Notes: generated from the sequence alone by a model not told the origin. A stretch of DNA of 64,000 nt from Acidobacteriota bacterium (GCA_019639175.1 JAHBSK010000004.1:248001-312000); one strand, 5' to 3'. Shown: positions 25,414-33,933, numbered from the stretch's first letter. Program-made: numbers and translations.

Positions 25414-26217
25414 TCATGTTAAAAGAGGATTAAGCGGGCCGTTCGCCGGTTCGCCATGCGGCAGGCCGCCAAGCCACGTGTCCAGATCGGCCTGCTGATG
25501 CCTGTTCGCGGGCGGAGTGATTCGCGTTCCGTCGGCGAAATAGATAACGGTCATCACGTGGCGTGGCTTATCGGGCGAAAGATTTGCCCCGGCGCTATGA
25601 ACTGTCCATCCGAGGTGAAAGGTCGCATCACCTGCCCGCATTGCGTTTGCCCTGACGACCGGAAAACCTTTTTCGCTGATGTATTGGCCATAAAACTCCT
25701 CGCTTTCATCCGATATGCCGACATTGCCCGCGGCCTTGTCCTTGTGCGACCCGGAAGCGAAAGTGAGCATTCCCATCTGCTCGTCGATATCGACAAGCGG
25801 CATCCACATCGTAACGGTTTTTTCGGAATCGAGCGGCCAGTAATACATATCCTGATGCCACGGCGTCGGGCCGCCGCCGGGTTCTTTTATCAGTGCCTGA
25901 TCGTGATAAAGTCTGACGTTCTCAACACCGAGCAGATCGGCTGCGATGCGTGCGAACCGCCGGTGGAAAACGAATTCGCGAACGCTTTCGTCGTGCTGCC
26001 AGAGGTTTGTTATTTGCAGAAACGCCTTGCCGTAGGTGTCGCGTTCGTCAAGTCCTCGCGTTTCGGTGGAATAACGCCGCGCAGCATCAGCGATGTCGTC
26101 GCGATATTTGGCGGCCGCTTCCGGCTCGGCCACCGAACGCAGCAGAATATGGCCGTCTCGCCAAAAGGCATGGCAGTCATCTTCGGTTATCGCGTAGATA
26201 TTTTCGGACGGCGTCAT
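25414..26217 (-). CDS. Phytanoyl-CoA dioxygenase (PhyH) family protein
   Basis: A 267-residue Fe(II)/2-oxoglutarate oxygenase. The start is ATG 26217, with AAAGGAG about 9 nt upstream; the open frame continues upstream without conservation. The metal triad is visible as TPWHQDMYYWPLD (HxD) and a distal His in FHLGWTVHSAG, and PRHVMTVIYFAD supplies the 2-oxoglutarate-binding Arg. Members hydroxylate lipid tails, antibiotics or other small molecules; the substrate is unknown. It lies 14 bp downstream of a secreted pectate-lyase-fold protein and 35 bp upstream of the MFS gene, so cotranscription is possible. Confidence 0.88.
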   Translation of the reverse strand: MTPSENIYAITEDDCHAFWRDGHILLRSVAEPEAAAKYRDDIADAARRYSTETRGLDERDTYGKAFLQITNLWQHDESVREFVFHRRFARIAADLLGVENVRLYHDQALIKEPGGGPTPWHQDMYYWPLDSEKTVTMWMPLVDIDEQMGMLTFASGSHKDKAAGNVGISDESEEFYGQYISEKGFPVVRANAMRAGDATFHLGWTVHSAGANLSPDKPRHVMTVIYFADGTRITPPANRHQQADLDTWLGGLPHGEPANGPLNPLLT

Positions 26218-26231
26218 CACAGCGTCTCCTT

Positions 26232-27884
26232 TTACAAGCAGCTCCACTGGCCGTTGACGACCATTGCCGGAGCGCCGCTGCCGCCGGCCTGACACGGCGT
26301 TGTCGAACGCCGGCAGTTCTGGCAATAGACCAGCGAACCGTTCGCGCGTCCGGCTGGCAAAGCGTTCTGCATCAGCGAAGGCATTTTGACAGGCGTTCCG
26401 AATTCAACATCAGTGCCGAAAAACGTCGGACGGCCTGTTAACTTTCCCTCACCCGGCTGTCCGGTCATAAAGATGATCGTGGCTTTGTCAAAATTGCCTT
26501 CGTCCGAACCGACGCATCCCATAATATGGCCGTCATAGCAAAAACGGTCGCCGGTGGAATAGACCCGAAGCCGATCATCCGCCTTGAACGTGCCGCCGCC
26601 GTAAAGATTGCCTGTCGATACGAGCGTCCGGCGGGCATTGAAAATGATCGGATGCCCAAAGGTCGAATTTATGATCGTTATCGGATAAGTGTAATCGCCC
26701 GCCATCGGGTTGTTCGATTCATTATATACGATGGAATTTGTCATCGCTTCGGTCTGTGAACCGATTATCGTGATGTTTCCGCTATCGAGTATCTTGAGAT
26801 ATGTTCCGCCCGGAGCTTGCGGAAAGCCTCCGCCAAATGTGTTCTGGATCATTACGGCTCCGGCACGTTCAAAATGCATCGAATCGGCATTCTGGCCGGG
26901 CTGCATTTTGGGGTTGATGAACAACCCGGCGGAGATCTTCCAGTCGGTGTTCCTGGTGTTCACATAAATGCCCGCATCACGGTTAAAGATAAAACGGCAG
27001 GAGTTCAGATTTATATAATCGAACTGCCATTGCAGGTTGGTCTGGGGCAGCCCGTAGGCATTTATCCCGCGATAAAAGTTGTGAAAGACCACTCGGTCAA
27101 AATCGAAACCCTGGCTGGAATGAAAGGCCCCGTATGCTTCGATACCGTTCGTCCGGTCATTGCTTTGGGCATAGAGTTCTATATCGCGAATGACCACCTT
27201 TTCTACACATTCGCCGATGGTGAACAGCGAACGGTTCGCTCCCGAAAGGGTTATTCGCGACGGGTTTTGTCTGGAAAGATGGCTGGTCGCCGCCTGTGAC
27301 TGAAGGCCGTTCGTCCCCGCGATGGTTATGCCCGAAGGCAGCGAGATCGGCGACGTGACGATATATTCGCCATCAGGAACCGTCAATGTTCCGCCGTTGT
27401 TCGAGGCAATAACGGCCATCGCGCTTTTGAAGGCGATAGTGTCATCGGTTTTGCCGTCGCCTTTTGCGCCAAAATCGCGGATGTTGTAAAAACCGCGTTC
27501 GTTCGCGGAGGAGATCGCGGGCCAGATATAGGTCGTCGGCCCGGCGTGGCCGTCGCCGGTAAATTCCACGCGATAGTTTTTATCCTCGCCGGTAAAACAC
27601 CATTTGTAATTTGAGGCATTTGCCTGAAGCGTCGCCGTTCCCGAAGCTCCCGGCGCAAGATTGGTCCCCGAACCGGAACAAGGCGTCAACTTCATCGGGG
27701 TCGAGCGGTCAAGATCGGTTACGGTGATCCGCGTCGCCGGTGTCGCATACCTGACGGCACAAGTCGCCTGCTTATGATCCTTGGGGGCGCTGACGACGAT
27801 GTTGTAGCCTTCAAATCTGTTCTGGGCAAAAGCGGAAACCATGCCAAAACACAGCACGGCAACGACCGGAATGAGCTTTTTCAT
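26232..27884 (-). CDS. Secreted right-handed beta-helix protein, pectate lyase superfamily
   Basis: A 550-residue exported protein from ATG 27884 with a signal peptide (MKKLIPVVAVLCFGMVSAFA). The segment GFYNIRDFGAKGDGKTDDTI, AFKSAMAVIASNNGGTLTVP and DGEYIVTSPISLPSGITI is the Pectate_lyase_3/GH28-like pattern, followed by beta-helix rungs to about residue 480. An N-terminal stretch (about 30-120) precedes the helix. The C-terminus has paired Cys (VYCQNCRRSTTPCQAGGSG), possibly disulphides. It may act on extracellular polysaccharides; no catalytic residues can be assigned by eye. Confidence 0.82.
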   Translation of the reverse strand: MKKLIPVVAVLCFGMVSAFAQNRFEGYNIVVSAPKDHKQATCAVRYATPATRITVTDLDRSTPMKLTPCSGSGTNLAPGASGTATLQANASNYKWCFTGEDKNYRVEFTGDGHAGPTTYIWPAISSANERGFYNIRDFGAKGDGKTDDTIAFKSAMAVIASNNGGTLTVPDGEYIVTSPISLPSGITIAGTNGLQSQAATSHLSRQNPSRITLSGANRSLFTIGECVEKVVIRDIELYAQSNDRTNGIEAYGAFHSSQGFDFDRVVFHNFYRGINAYGLPQTNLQWQFDYINLNSCRFIFNRDAGIYVNTRNTDWKISAGLFINPKMQPGQNADSMHFERAGAVMIQNTFGGGFPQAPGGTYLKILDSGNITIIGSQTEAMTNSIVYNESNNPMAGDYTYPITIINSTFGHPIIFNARRTLVSTGNLYGGGTFKADDRLRVYSTGDRFCYDGHIMGCVGSDEGNFDKATIIFMTGQPGEGKLTGRPTFFGTDVEFGTPVKMPSLMQNALPAGRANGSLVYCQNCRRSTTPCQAGGSGAPAMVVNGQWSCL

Positions 27885-27924
27885 GGTTTCTATTATTACA
27901 GGAACCCGCCACAACGGTAAATGG

Positions 27925-28085
27925 CTGAGGATTGGAAGACTTGTGAGACTTGGAGACCTGGAGACTTGTGAGACTTGTGAGACCTGGAGACTTGGAGAGA
28001 AAGAACATGAAAAGGAGGTCTCTCATCGCCGCGTCTCCCCTTCTCCCTGTCTCCCTGTCTCCCTGTCTCCGTGTCTCCGTGTTTA
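27925..28085. repeat. GAGAC-type degenerate tandem repeat (family F), copy 1
   Basis: Repeats of GAGACTTG/GAGACCTG (about 27940-27995) are followed by CCCTGTCTCC/CCGTGTCTCC units (28030-28083), which are complementary, so the whole stretch can fold. It lies between ruvB and the beta-helix gene. A similar array lies at 45999-46096. Confidence 0.8.
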
Positions 28086-28099
28086 AAACCGCCCGGCTG

Positions 28100-29137
28100 C
28101 TATTCGCCAAAAAGCGTTGGAGCGGCGTTTTTTGAGGGCAGGTCGATGGCGAAGTGGTCGTAGGCGAGGCGGGTTGCCATGCGGCCGCGAGGTGTGCGGT
28201 TGAGAAAGCCGATCTGGAGCAGATACGGTTCGATTATTTCCTCGATGGAATCTTTTTCTTCGTGCAGGGCGGCGCAGAGCGTTCCCAAACCGACCGGGCC
28301 GCCGTCAAATTTTTCGATGATGGTCAGCAGCAGTTTGCGGTCCATTTCGTCCAGGCCAAAGGCATCGACCTCCATGCGGTTGAGCGCGTCGTTGGCAACG
28401 TGTTCGGTGATTTTCCCGTCGTGATCGACCTCGGCGTAATCGCGGACACGGCGGAGCAGGCGGTTGCAGATGCGCGGCGTTCCGCGCGAACGACGGGCGA
28501 TCTCATTTGAACCGGCCGGTTCTATCTCGACCTCAAGTATCTTTGCCGAACGCTCGGCTATCTGCTGCAATTCGCTGACGCCGTAAAAATCCAGATGAAA
28601 AATGATGCCGAAACGGCCCCGCAAAGGAGCAGTTATCAGACCGGGCCGCGTCGTCGCGCCGACAAGGGTGAATTTTGGCAATTCGAGCTTTATCGAACGT
28701 GCCGCGGTTCCCTGCCCTATCATTATGTCAAGGCTGTAATCTTCCATCGCAGGATAGAGAATTTCCTCGATGGCCGGATTTAGCCGGTGTATCTCGTCGA
28801 TGAAAAGCACGTCGCCTTCTTCGAGATTGGTGAGAATGGCGGCGAGGTCGCCCGCCTTTTCTATGATCGGGCCGGCGGTCGTCTTTAATGTCGAACCCAT
28901 TTCCGTCGCAACGATGTTCGACAGCGTAGTTTTGCCGACACCGGGCGGGCCGGTCAGCAGAATATGATCCAACGCCTCTCGCCGCTTAAGCGCCGCCTTC
29001 ATAAAAACGCGCAGGTTGTCCTTGACCTTTTTCTGGCCGATATACTCCGCCAACTGAGCAGGCCGCAGCGACGCCTCGAATTTCGACTCCTCGGGCGAAA
29101 GCTCTTCTCTGATATTTATTACCGCTGCGTTTGTCAT
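28100..29137 (-). CDS. ruvB: Holliday junction branch migration ATPase RuvB
   Basis: A 345-residue AAA+ protein of usual length. Walker A is [20 protein letters not shown], Walker B is [16 protein letters not shown], sensor 1 is [20 protein letters not shown], and the C-terminal winged helix has [20 protein letters not shown]. RuvB rings drive branch migration at Holliday junctions together with RuvA during recombinational repair. RuvA lies about 1.1 kb away on the same strand, with a CPBP-type membrane protein gene between them; ruvC is not in the window. Confidence 0.97.
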   Translation of the reverse strand: MTNAAVINIREELSPEESKFEASLRPAQLAEYIGQKKVKDNLRVFMKAALKRREALDHILLTGPPGVGKTTLSNIVATEMGSTLKTTAGPIIEKAGDLAAILTNLEEGDVLFIDEIHRLNPAIEEILYPAMEDYSLDIMIGQGTAARSIKLELPKFTLVGATTRPGLITAPLRGRFGIIFHLDFYGVSELQQIAERSAKILEVEIEPAGSNEIARRSRGTPRICNRLLRRVRDYAEVDHDGKITEHVANDALNRMEVDAFGLDEMDRKLLLTIIEKFDGGPVGLGTLCAALHEEKDSIEEIIEPYLLQIGFLNRTPRGRMATRLAYDHFAIDLPSKNAAPTLFGE

Positions 29138-29390
29138 TTAAATTTTGCCACAGAGTTCACAGAGTCAAATTTGCCTCAGATATACGCGGATGACACGGAT
29201 ATAATAATCTTTCATCCGACCTTTCTCTTACCGGCGTTTATTCCCGTCCGCTTTCGGCCAATGCTCCTTCTCTCTGCATTCACTGCGCTCTCTGCGTTAA
29301 AAGTATATCTTATCGCAGAGAACGCCAAGAGCGCAGAGAAGATATAAGAAAAACTCTGTGTCTCAGCGTCTTTGCGGTAAAAGATCTTCT
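29138..29390. repeat. Intergenic region with a CGCAGAG palindrome
   Basis: TCTCTGCATTCACTGCGCTC TCTGCGTTAAAA (about 29271-29303) is followed by its approximate reverse complement TCGCAGAGAACGCCAAGAGC GCAGAGAAG (29314-29342), giving a large imperfect hairpin. A further TCTTTGCGG fragment follows at about 29366. No gene is visible here. Confidence 0.65.
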
Positions 29391-30152
29391 CTAAAGCAAA
29401 AGCCCTTTGTTATATAACGCCATTGTGTCCATTGCGAGGGCGACAGTGCAATGGAGGACGAGGCCGAGCCAGATGCTGTTATTTTTGTAGCTTAGCCAGC
29501 CGAGAAAGATGCCTGCGGCGATGGCGGCAAATGTTTCGGGCATCGGTTTGCCGAAATGTATCATGCAATACGGCACGGTCATTACAAAGATCGAATACAG
29601 CCCGAGCGACGGTTTGAGGCTGTGAACCAAAAAGCCGCGAAAGAAAAATTCCAGCCCGAAAAACTGCAAAAAGTATATCAGTTCCCATAATAAAAGCGTC
29701 CGGCCAAGGTATGGGCTGCCGTCGTAGATCTTCAGGAAAGGATATTTTGCCGCAAAGCCCGTCGTCTGCGACATCGCCCACACCAGCGGCAGCATGACAG
29801 CGATGCAGACGGCAAGCAGCTTCCAAAATCCGGGTTCTATTGCAGGCCGCAATCCAAAATCACGCAATCGCCCACGCCAGACAAATTTGATGACAAACGC
29901 CGGAACAACAAAATAAAAAACCGTAACGACCGCGACCCACCACACAAGGCCGGGCAGATTGCTGTGCGGCGACATCGTTATCGCGTCGCCAAACCACTCG
30001 AGCTGCGTCCCTTTCAGCAACGCCGCGACCGCCGCCTGATCCTTGAAATAAAAGATACACGTCAGCCCAAACGCCGTATAGACCAACGCCAAAACAGCCT
30101 TGCGGTCGAGCTTGGCGATGTCGCCTTTGATATGGTCGAGAATTTCGAGCAT
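29391..30152 (-). CDS. CPBP family intramembrane protease-like protein
   Basis: A 253-residue protein with about seven membrane helices. The C-terminal half has the CPBP (CAAX protease and bacteriocin-processing) layout: motif 1 at GLEFFFRGFLVHSLKP, motif 2 at VPYCMIHFGKPMPET, and motif 3 at LGLVLHCTVALAMD. The usual EExxxR is LExxxR here, so the first of the paired Glu residues is Leu; one Glu, the Arg and both His remain. Activity may therefore be altered or lost. It lies between ruvA and ruvB in the same orientation. Confidence 0.8.
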   Translation of the reverse strand: MLEILDHIKGDIAKLDRKAVLALVYTAFGLTCIFYFKDQAAVAALLKGTQLEWFGDAITMSPHSNLPGLVWWVAVVTVFYFVVPAFVIKFVWRGRLRDFGLRPAIEPGFWKLLAVCIAVMLPLVWAMSQTTGFAAKYPFLKIYDGSPYLGRTLLLWELIYFLQFFGLEFFFRGFLVHSLKPSLGLYSIFVMTVPYCMIHFGKPMPETFAAIAAGIFLGWLSYKNNSIWLGLVLHCTVALAMDTMALYNKGLLL

Positions 30153-30175
30153 GTGGTGGTTCTAACCGCTCAACC

Positions 30176-30234
30176 ATTCACGCAGGCGGTTCTGACCGAA
30201 GGCACACTCCCTACCGGTCGTGTTTCCGCCTTTA
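30176..30234. repeat. Dispersed repeat family J between ruvA and the CPBP gene
   Basis: GACCGAAGGCACACTCCCTA followed by CCGGTCGTGTTTCCGCC matches the repeats inside kmo and kynU and before the BMC-H gene. It occupies the whole gap between the two genes. Confidence 0.55.
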
Positions 30235-30846
30235 TTTCGCGAGGCGTTGCAGGGCGGCGCGGAGCAGTTTTTGGACGCTTTGTTCGGTGCCGTCTTTGGC
30301 TGCCTGCTGCAGGGCTTTTTCGGCGGCGTCTTTTTTGTAGCCGAGGTTGACGAGAGCGGAAAGAGCATCGTCAAAAGCCTCGTCGGCACCGGCACCGGTT
30401 TTACCCGACGCTGCGGCGATACCTGCCGCGGCACCTGATGAAAGATCGCTGAGCTTATCGCGAAGTTCGATCACCAATCGCTCTGCCGTTTTTTTGCCGA
30501 CGCCGGGAATGGCCGTCAGCTTTGCCAGATTCTCAGACCTGACGGCGGCGATCATCTCATCCGCGCTCATGCCCGACAGCATTGTTATGCCGGATTTTGC
30601 CCCGACGCCCTGCACCGATATAAGTTTCAGGTAAAGTTCGCGTTCGCGGACGGTCTTGAACCCGAAAAGCTGTATCGCGTCTTCGCGGACGTGTGTGTAG
30701 ATGCGAAGCTGAACGTCCGACCCGACCTCGCCGATCTCGTAAAAAGTGGTCAGCGGTATCGACACCTCATAGCCTACACCGCCGACATCTATGATGACGG
30801 AATTAGTATGTTTTTCGAGGAGTTTTCCGGAAAGAAATCCTATCAT
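30232..30846 (-). CDS. ruvA: Holliday junction DNA-binding protein RuvA
   Basis: A 204-residue protein with the three RuvA domains: N-terminal OB fold (MIGFLSGKLLEKHTNSVIID, VGGVGYEVSIPLTTFYEIGE), two helix-hairpin-helix motifs (ISVQGVGAKSGITMLSGM; LTAIPGVGKKTAERLVIELR), and the C-terminal RuvB-binding three-helix domain (DALSALVNLGYKKDAAEKAL). It clamps Holliday junctions and loads RuvB. The first ATG is at 30846 and leaves normal length. Confidence 0.96.
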   Translation of the reverse strand: MIGFLSGKLLEKHTNSVIIDVGGVGYEVSIPLTTFYEIGEVGSDVQLRIYTHVREDAIQLFGFKTVRERELYLKLISVQGVGAKSGITMLSGMSADEMIAAVRSENLAKLTAIPGVGKKTAERLVIELRDKLSDLSSGAAAGIAAASGKTGAGADEAFDDALSALVNLGYKKDAAEKALQQAAKDGTEQSVQKLLRAALQRLAK

Positions 30847-30908
30847 TTGCCAGATCAGTTTGTATGAAAAGTTGTTTTACGTGCGTTTACTATGTAAATT
30901 TGACGTCC

Positions 30909-31145
30909 GGCCGGACGTCTCACGCAAAGCCGCTAAGTACGCAAAGACATTCTTGGTGACAACAGCTCGCCCGCAACACGATCTATCGTCTTCATCAGCT
31001 AGAGTTTTCTATTACCTTACGAACCCTCTTTTCCGCTAGTCTCTTTGCGGCCTTTGCTGTCTTGGCGTGAAAAAAACCTCACGTTTTACGAATGTATCCG
31101 ATCTGTAACAAATATCTCACGCAAAGACGCTAAGCACGCAAAGGA
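30909..31145. repeat. GCAAAG dispersed palindrome (family B), copy 1
   Basis: Reverse-oriented unit CTCACGCAAAGCCGCTAAGT ACGCAAAGAC (30919-30949), forward unit TCTTTGCGGCCTTTGCTGTC TTGGCGTGAAAA (31041-31072) and reverse unit CTCACGCAAAGACGCTAAGC ACGCAAAGG (31115-31143). Adjacent forward and reverse units form hairpins. The rest of the 440 bp between ruvA and rex holds no visible gene. Confidence 0.8.
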
Positions 31146-31287
31146 ATCTTCCGTTTAGCGTTATCGTCAAGGGAAATTGTAGTCCAGACCACGCCCCTGG
31201 GCAACGCTCACGGCCATATTGGTCATCAAGTAATCGCAATGTCCATTTAGAAACTTTGCCAGTGATGCTATAAAATTTTACTAATTG

Positions 31288-31968
31288 ATGAAATCTGAAA
31301 AGATCTCACAACTAACGACCAACCGGCTGAGCATCTATCTAAGATGCCTGAAAGAGCTTGCGAGCGAGGGGCTGACATCAGTTTCTTCAGATTCGCTTGC
31401 CGACCGCTTTCACCTAAATTCTGCTCAGATCAGAAAAGACCTTGCCTATTTTGGCGAATTCGGCGTTCGCGGCGTGGGGTATGACATAGCCTTGCTTCGC
31501 GATCACATTATCAGGATATTGGGGCTGGACCGCAGCTACAATCTGGCGATAATCGGCGCCGGGCGGCTTGGTTCGGCACTGGTCGATTACGAAGGGCTTC
31601 TGCGTTCGAGCTTTCATGTAAAGGCGCTTTTTGACGTTGATCCAAAGAAGATCGGGAAAAAAGTCGGCGGCATCACAATAACTGACCTAAAAAACTTTCA
31701 GTCTGTCGTAAAAAAAGCTAATATAGATGTAGCGGTCATCGCTGTTCCGGCAAATGCGGCGCCGGACGTATTTGAAAAAATAAAGAAAGCGGGCATCAGA
31801 GCGGTGCTGAATTTTGCACCGGTTCGGCTTAACGCGGACGATGAAATGAGGGTGAGGTCGCTGGATGTTAATTCCGGGCTGGAAAGCCTTTCCTACTTTC
31901 TGACGGAACGTCCGCAACCCGGAGATAAGCCGAAACCCGCCGGAAAAGCCCGCAAATCCGCGCAATAA
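31288..31968 (+). CDS. rex: Redox-sensing transcriptional repressor Rex
   Basis: A 226-residue protein. The N-terminal winged helix has NRLSIYLRCLKELASEGLTS, FHLNSAQIRKDLAYFGEFGV and RGVGYD; the Rossmann domain starts at NLAIIGAGRLGSALVDYEG. The C-terminal swapped helix is GLESLSYFLTERP. Rex senses the NADH/NAD+ ratio and represses fermentation or respiration genes when NADH is low. ATG 31288 is preferred over TTG 31285; TATAAA at 31269-31274 could be its -10, giving a very short leader. It is the first gene of the microcompartment locus, which suggests redox control, though I see no classical TTGTGAA-type operator directly upstream. Confidence 0.94.
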   Translation: MKSEKISQLTTNRLSIYLRCLKELASEGLTSVSSDSLADRFHLNSAQIRKDLAYFGEFGVRGVGYDIALLRDHIIRILGLDRSYNLAIIGAGRLGSALVDYEGLLRSSFHVKALFDVDPKKIGKKVGGITITDLKNFQSVVKKANIDVAVIAVPANAAPDVFEKIKKAGIRAVLNFAPVRLNADDEMRVRSLDVNSGLESLSYFLTERPQPGDKPKPAGKARKSAQ

Positions 31969-31988
31969 TGATCTATGAGGTAAAAAAT

Positions 31989-32363
31989 ATGCAGTACACG
32001 GGAATAATAAAGCGAGTGGTTCCATTTTTTCTGACCTTTGCCGTCGGTTTGCTTGTGGCAAGTCTCTTTGTTCCGCTCTCCGCACCGAGCTTTAGCGGCC
32101 TAAAGAGCCGTATAGAACACCGCAAGGCAAAGTCCGAACGAATGAGACACGCCAGATATGAGGTAATGCGCGAGAACCGTGAATTGAGAAATGAGGTACT
32201 GCGGTTAAGGGAACGCATCGCCGAAATGGAATCGGGCAGAGGCTATGTCCGTTACAATGAACTGCCGTCGATACCGATGGACAGCGTCCCGGAAGTTCAG
32301 GGAAAAAGAAAGGATCGCAAACCGCGGCATCCAAGACACCCGAAACACAAACACTTCGAATAG
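31989..32363 (+). CDS. Membrane-anchored coiled-coil protein
   Basis: A 124-residue protein from ATG 31989 (GAGG 8 nt upstream). One membrane segment (VVPFFLTFAVGLLVASLFVP, about residues 10-30) is followed by a coiled coil (ERMRHARYEVMRENRELRNE, VLRLRERIAEME) and a basic, proline- and histidine-rich tail (KDRKPRHPRHPKHKHFE). I do not recognise a family. It follows rex by 20 bp and ends before a terminator-like hairpin, so it is probably cotranscribed with rex. The His/Lys-rich tail could bind metal or nucleic acid, but that is speculative. Confidence 0.65.
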   Translation: MQYTGIIKRVVPFFLTFAVGLLVASLFVPLSAPSFSGLKSRIEHRKAKSERMRHARYEVMRENRELRNEVLRLRERIAEMESGRGYVRYNELPSIPMDSVPEVQGKRKDRKPRHPRHPKHKHFE

Positions 32364-32388
32364 GACGGAAGCAATAAGATCTTTACGA

Positions 32389-32439
32389 CCACAGGTTAAC
32401 GCCAACAGCAGTTTGTGTTAATCTGTGGTTTCCTTTTTT
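32389..32439 (+). terminator. Terminator-like hairpin between the rex unit and the aldolase
   Basis: Stem CCACAGGTTAAC (32389-32400) with GTTAATCTGTGG (32417-32428), one mismatch, followed by TTTCCTTTTTTC. It ends only 7 bp before the aldolase ATG at 32447, so expression of the aldolase must involve read-through or a start within the hairpin region. Confidence 0.65.
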
Positions 32440-32446
32440 CACTTTT

Positions 32447-33247
32447 ATGGACGAAAGTTCAGCCCGAAAACTTATAGTTGAGATCGGCAAACTGCTGTAT
32501 GAACGCAGCTACGTAGTTGCGTCTGACGGCAACGTGAGCATTCGCCTGGACGAGAACACGGTCCTGGCGACGCCGACAATGACCTGCAAGGGCCGTATGA
32601 CCGAAGATTGCCTTGCCCTGACGGACATGGACGGCAAACCGCTTTCGGACAAACGGGCGTCGTCCGAACTGGCAATGCACCTGCTGATATACAAGATGCG
32701 GCCGGACGTAAAAGCGGTCTGCCACGCGCATCCGCCGCACGGAACGGCCTTCGCGGTCGCGGGCCTCGCCATTGACCAGCCGATATTGTCCGAGGTGATA
32801 TTGACGCTCGGCTGTGTGCCGCTGACCGATTACGGAACGCCCTCGACCAACGAACTGACCGAGGCGATGAAGCCCTATGTGGCACATCACAACGCCCTGC
32901 TGATGGCAAACCACGGAGCCGTGGCGTATGGCGACGATCTGTGGCAGGCGTTTGACCGTTTGGAAACGCTGGAACACACGGCGAAGATCGCAATTTTGGC
33001 AAAGGCGCTCGGCGGTGCGAACGACCTGCCCAAGGACGCCATCGAAAAACTCATAAATATAAGGGAAAAGGCGGGTTATCTTCGTGAAAACGCCCGTTGC
33101 CAGTCGTGCGGTTATCTACATGACGTCGGTATTACGTGCGATATGGACATCAGTTATCCAAACACGGCTGCCCCGAACGGACAAAAGATCTCGCTTTCAC
33201 GCGAGGAGTTGATCGAGCTTTTGAGCCGCGCCTCAAGCCTGCAATAA
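32447..33247 (+). CDS. Class II aldolase/adducin family protein of the microcompartment locus
   Basis: A 266-residue protein. The aldolase core has VASDGNVSIRLDENTVLATP, SSELAMHLLIY, the zinc-binding HAHPPHGTAFAVAGL and MANHGAVAYGDDLWQAFDRL. Relatives (L-fuculose- or L-rhamnulose-1-phosphate aldolases) make lactaldehyde, a substrate of known metabolosomes. Beyond the core there is a C-terminal extension with RCQSCGYLHDVGITC (CxxC, a possible Zn or Fe site), a flexible linker, then LSREELIELLSRASSLQ, an amphipathic helix of the kind used as encapsulation peptide. The 3' end is disrupted by the parDE insertion described separately. No ribosome-binding site is obvious before ATG 32447. Confidence 0.88.
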   Translation: MDESSARKLIVEIGKLLYERSYVVASDGNVSIRLDENTVLATPTMTCKGRMTEDCLALTDMDGKPLSDKRASSELAMHLLIYKMRPDVKAVCHAHPPHGTAFAVAGLAIDQPILSEVILTLGCVPLTDYGTPSTNELTEAMKPYVAHHNALLMANHGAVAYGDDLWQAFDRLETLEHTAKIAILAKALGGANDLPKDAIEKLINIREKAGYLRENARCQSCGYLHDVGITCDMDISYPNTAAPNGQKISLSREELIELLSRASSLQ

Positions 33248-33289
33248 CAAAGATTGACATTTTGTGTTATTATTTGCTTGAGGCAGATT

Positions 33290-33562
33290 ATGAATATTTC
33301 ATTGACACCCGAACTCGAAAAACTTGTAAACGACAAGGTTGAATCAGGGCTTTACAACTCGGCAAGCGAGGTAGTGCGCGAAGGCTTGCGTCTGCTCCGA
33401 GATCATGACGAGCTGCGCAGAATACGACAGGAAGAACTTCGCAAAGAAGTAAGGCTCGGGATTGAACAATTAAGAAACGGCCAGTATCTCGAGTTCGACT
33501 CGGCTGAAGAACTGGCCGATTCTGTGATAAAAAACGGAATGAAAAAGCTCAAGACAAAGTAA
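33290..33562 (+). CDS. parD: ParD-like antitoxin (ribbon-helix-helix)
   Basis: A 90-residue antitoxin. ATG 33290 is chosen, with GAGG about 7 nt upstream, giving the standard opening MNISLTPELEKLVNDKVESG, followed by the ribbon-helix-helix continuation LYNSASEVVREGLRLLRDHD. The C-terminal half (ELRKEVRLGIEQLRNGQYLE) would wrap the toxin. It would autorepress the promoter just upstream, where TTGACA lies at 33254-33259 without a well-spaced -10. The stop codon directly abuts the ATG of parE. Confidence 0.9.
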   Translation: MNISLTPELEKLVNDKVESGLYNSASEVVREGLRLLRDHDELRRIRQEELRKEVRLGIEQLRNGQYLEFDSAEELADSVIKNGMKKLKTK

Positions 33563-33883
33563 ATGAATAAGTACAGGATATCGCCGCTTGCCTATGACGA
33601 TCTTGAGCAGATCTTTCTGTACATAGCCGAAAGGAACTTAAATGCCGCCCAAAAACTAATGAATGACATGATAAAACAGTTCGATCTGGCTGCACAGAAC
33701 AGCTCTATCGGTTCTGCTAAAGATGAGTTCATGGTTGGAATGAGAATGTTTCCATATAAAAAATATAATATCTACTATTTTAAAGCTCCTCATGGAATTG
33801 AAATTTTTAGGGTGCTTCATTCGGCACGCGATCAATCTGAGGTCTTTAATTCAATAATAGAAGGCCCCGAGATCGAACAATAG
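33563..33883 (+). CDS. parE: ParE-like toxin (RelE/ParE superfamily)
   Basis: A 106-residue toxin: YRISPLAYDDLEQIFLYIAE, then AQKLMNDMIKQFDLAAQNSS, IGSAKDEFMVGMRMFPYKKY and NIYYFKAPHGIEIFRVLHSA RD, the standard ParE fold with the closing VLHSARD. ParE toxins inhibit DNA gyrase. It begins at the base after the parD stop and is likely translationally coupled. Being inside the microcompartment locus, the pair may hinder loss of the shell genes. Confidence 0.92.
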   Translation: MNKYRISPLAYDDLEQIFLYIAERNLNAAQKLMNDMIKQFDLAAQNSSIGSAKDEFMVGMRMFPYKKYNIYYFKAPHGIEIFRVLHSARDQSEVFNSIIEGPEIEQ

Positions 33884-33933
33884 ATTTGATCGAGCTTTTG
33901 AGCCGAGCGGCAAATATAGGGTAAACTAAACCG

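Larger units (their letters stand above)
33209..33905. repeat. 20-bp direct repeat bracketing the parDE insertion
   Basis: TTGATCGAGCTTTTGAGCCG occurs at 33209-33228, inside the aldolase 3' end, and again at 33886-33905, after parE. The second copy continues in the aldolase reading frame as LIELLSRAANIG and a TAA at 33922-33924, which looks like the original end of the aldolase. Between the copies lies the parDE module (677 bp repeat-to-repeat offset). Confidence 0.85.

Noticed and set aside
27925..28085. Repeated GAGACTTG units that might suggest a CRISPR array
   Set aside because: The units are about 8-10 bp, degenerate and contiguous, without spacers of constant length and without cas genes nearby.
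31288..31968. A classical Rex operator directly upstream of rex
   Set aside because: No TTGTGAA/TTCACAA-type inverted repeat is found between 31145 and 31288.
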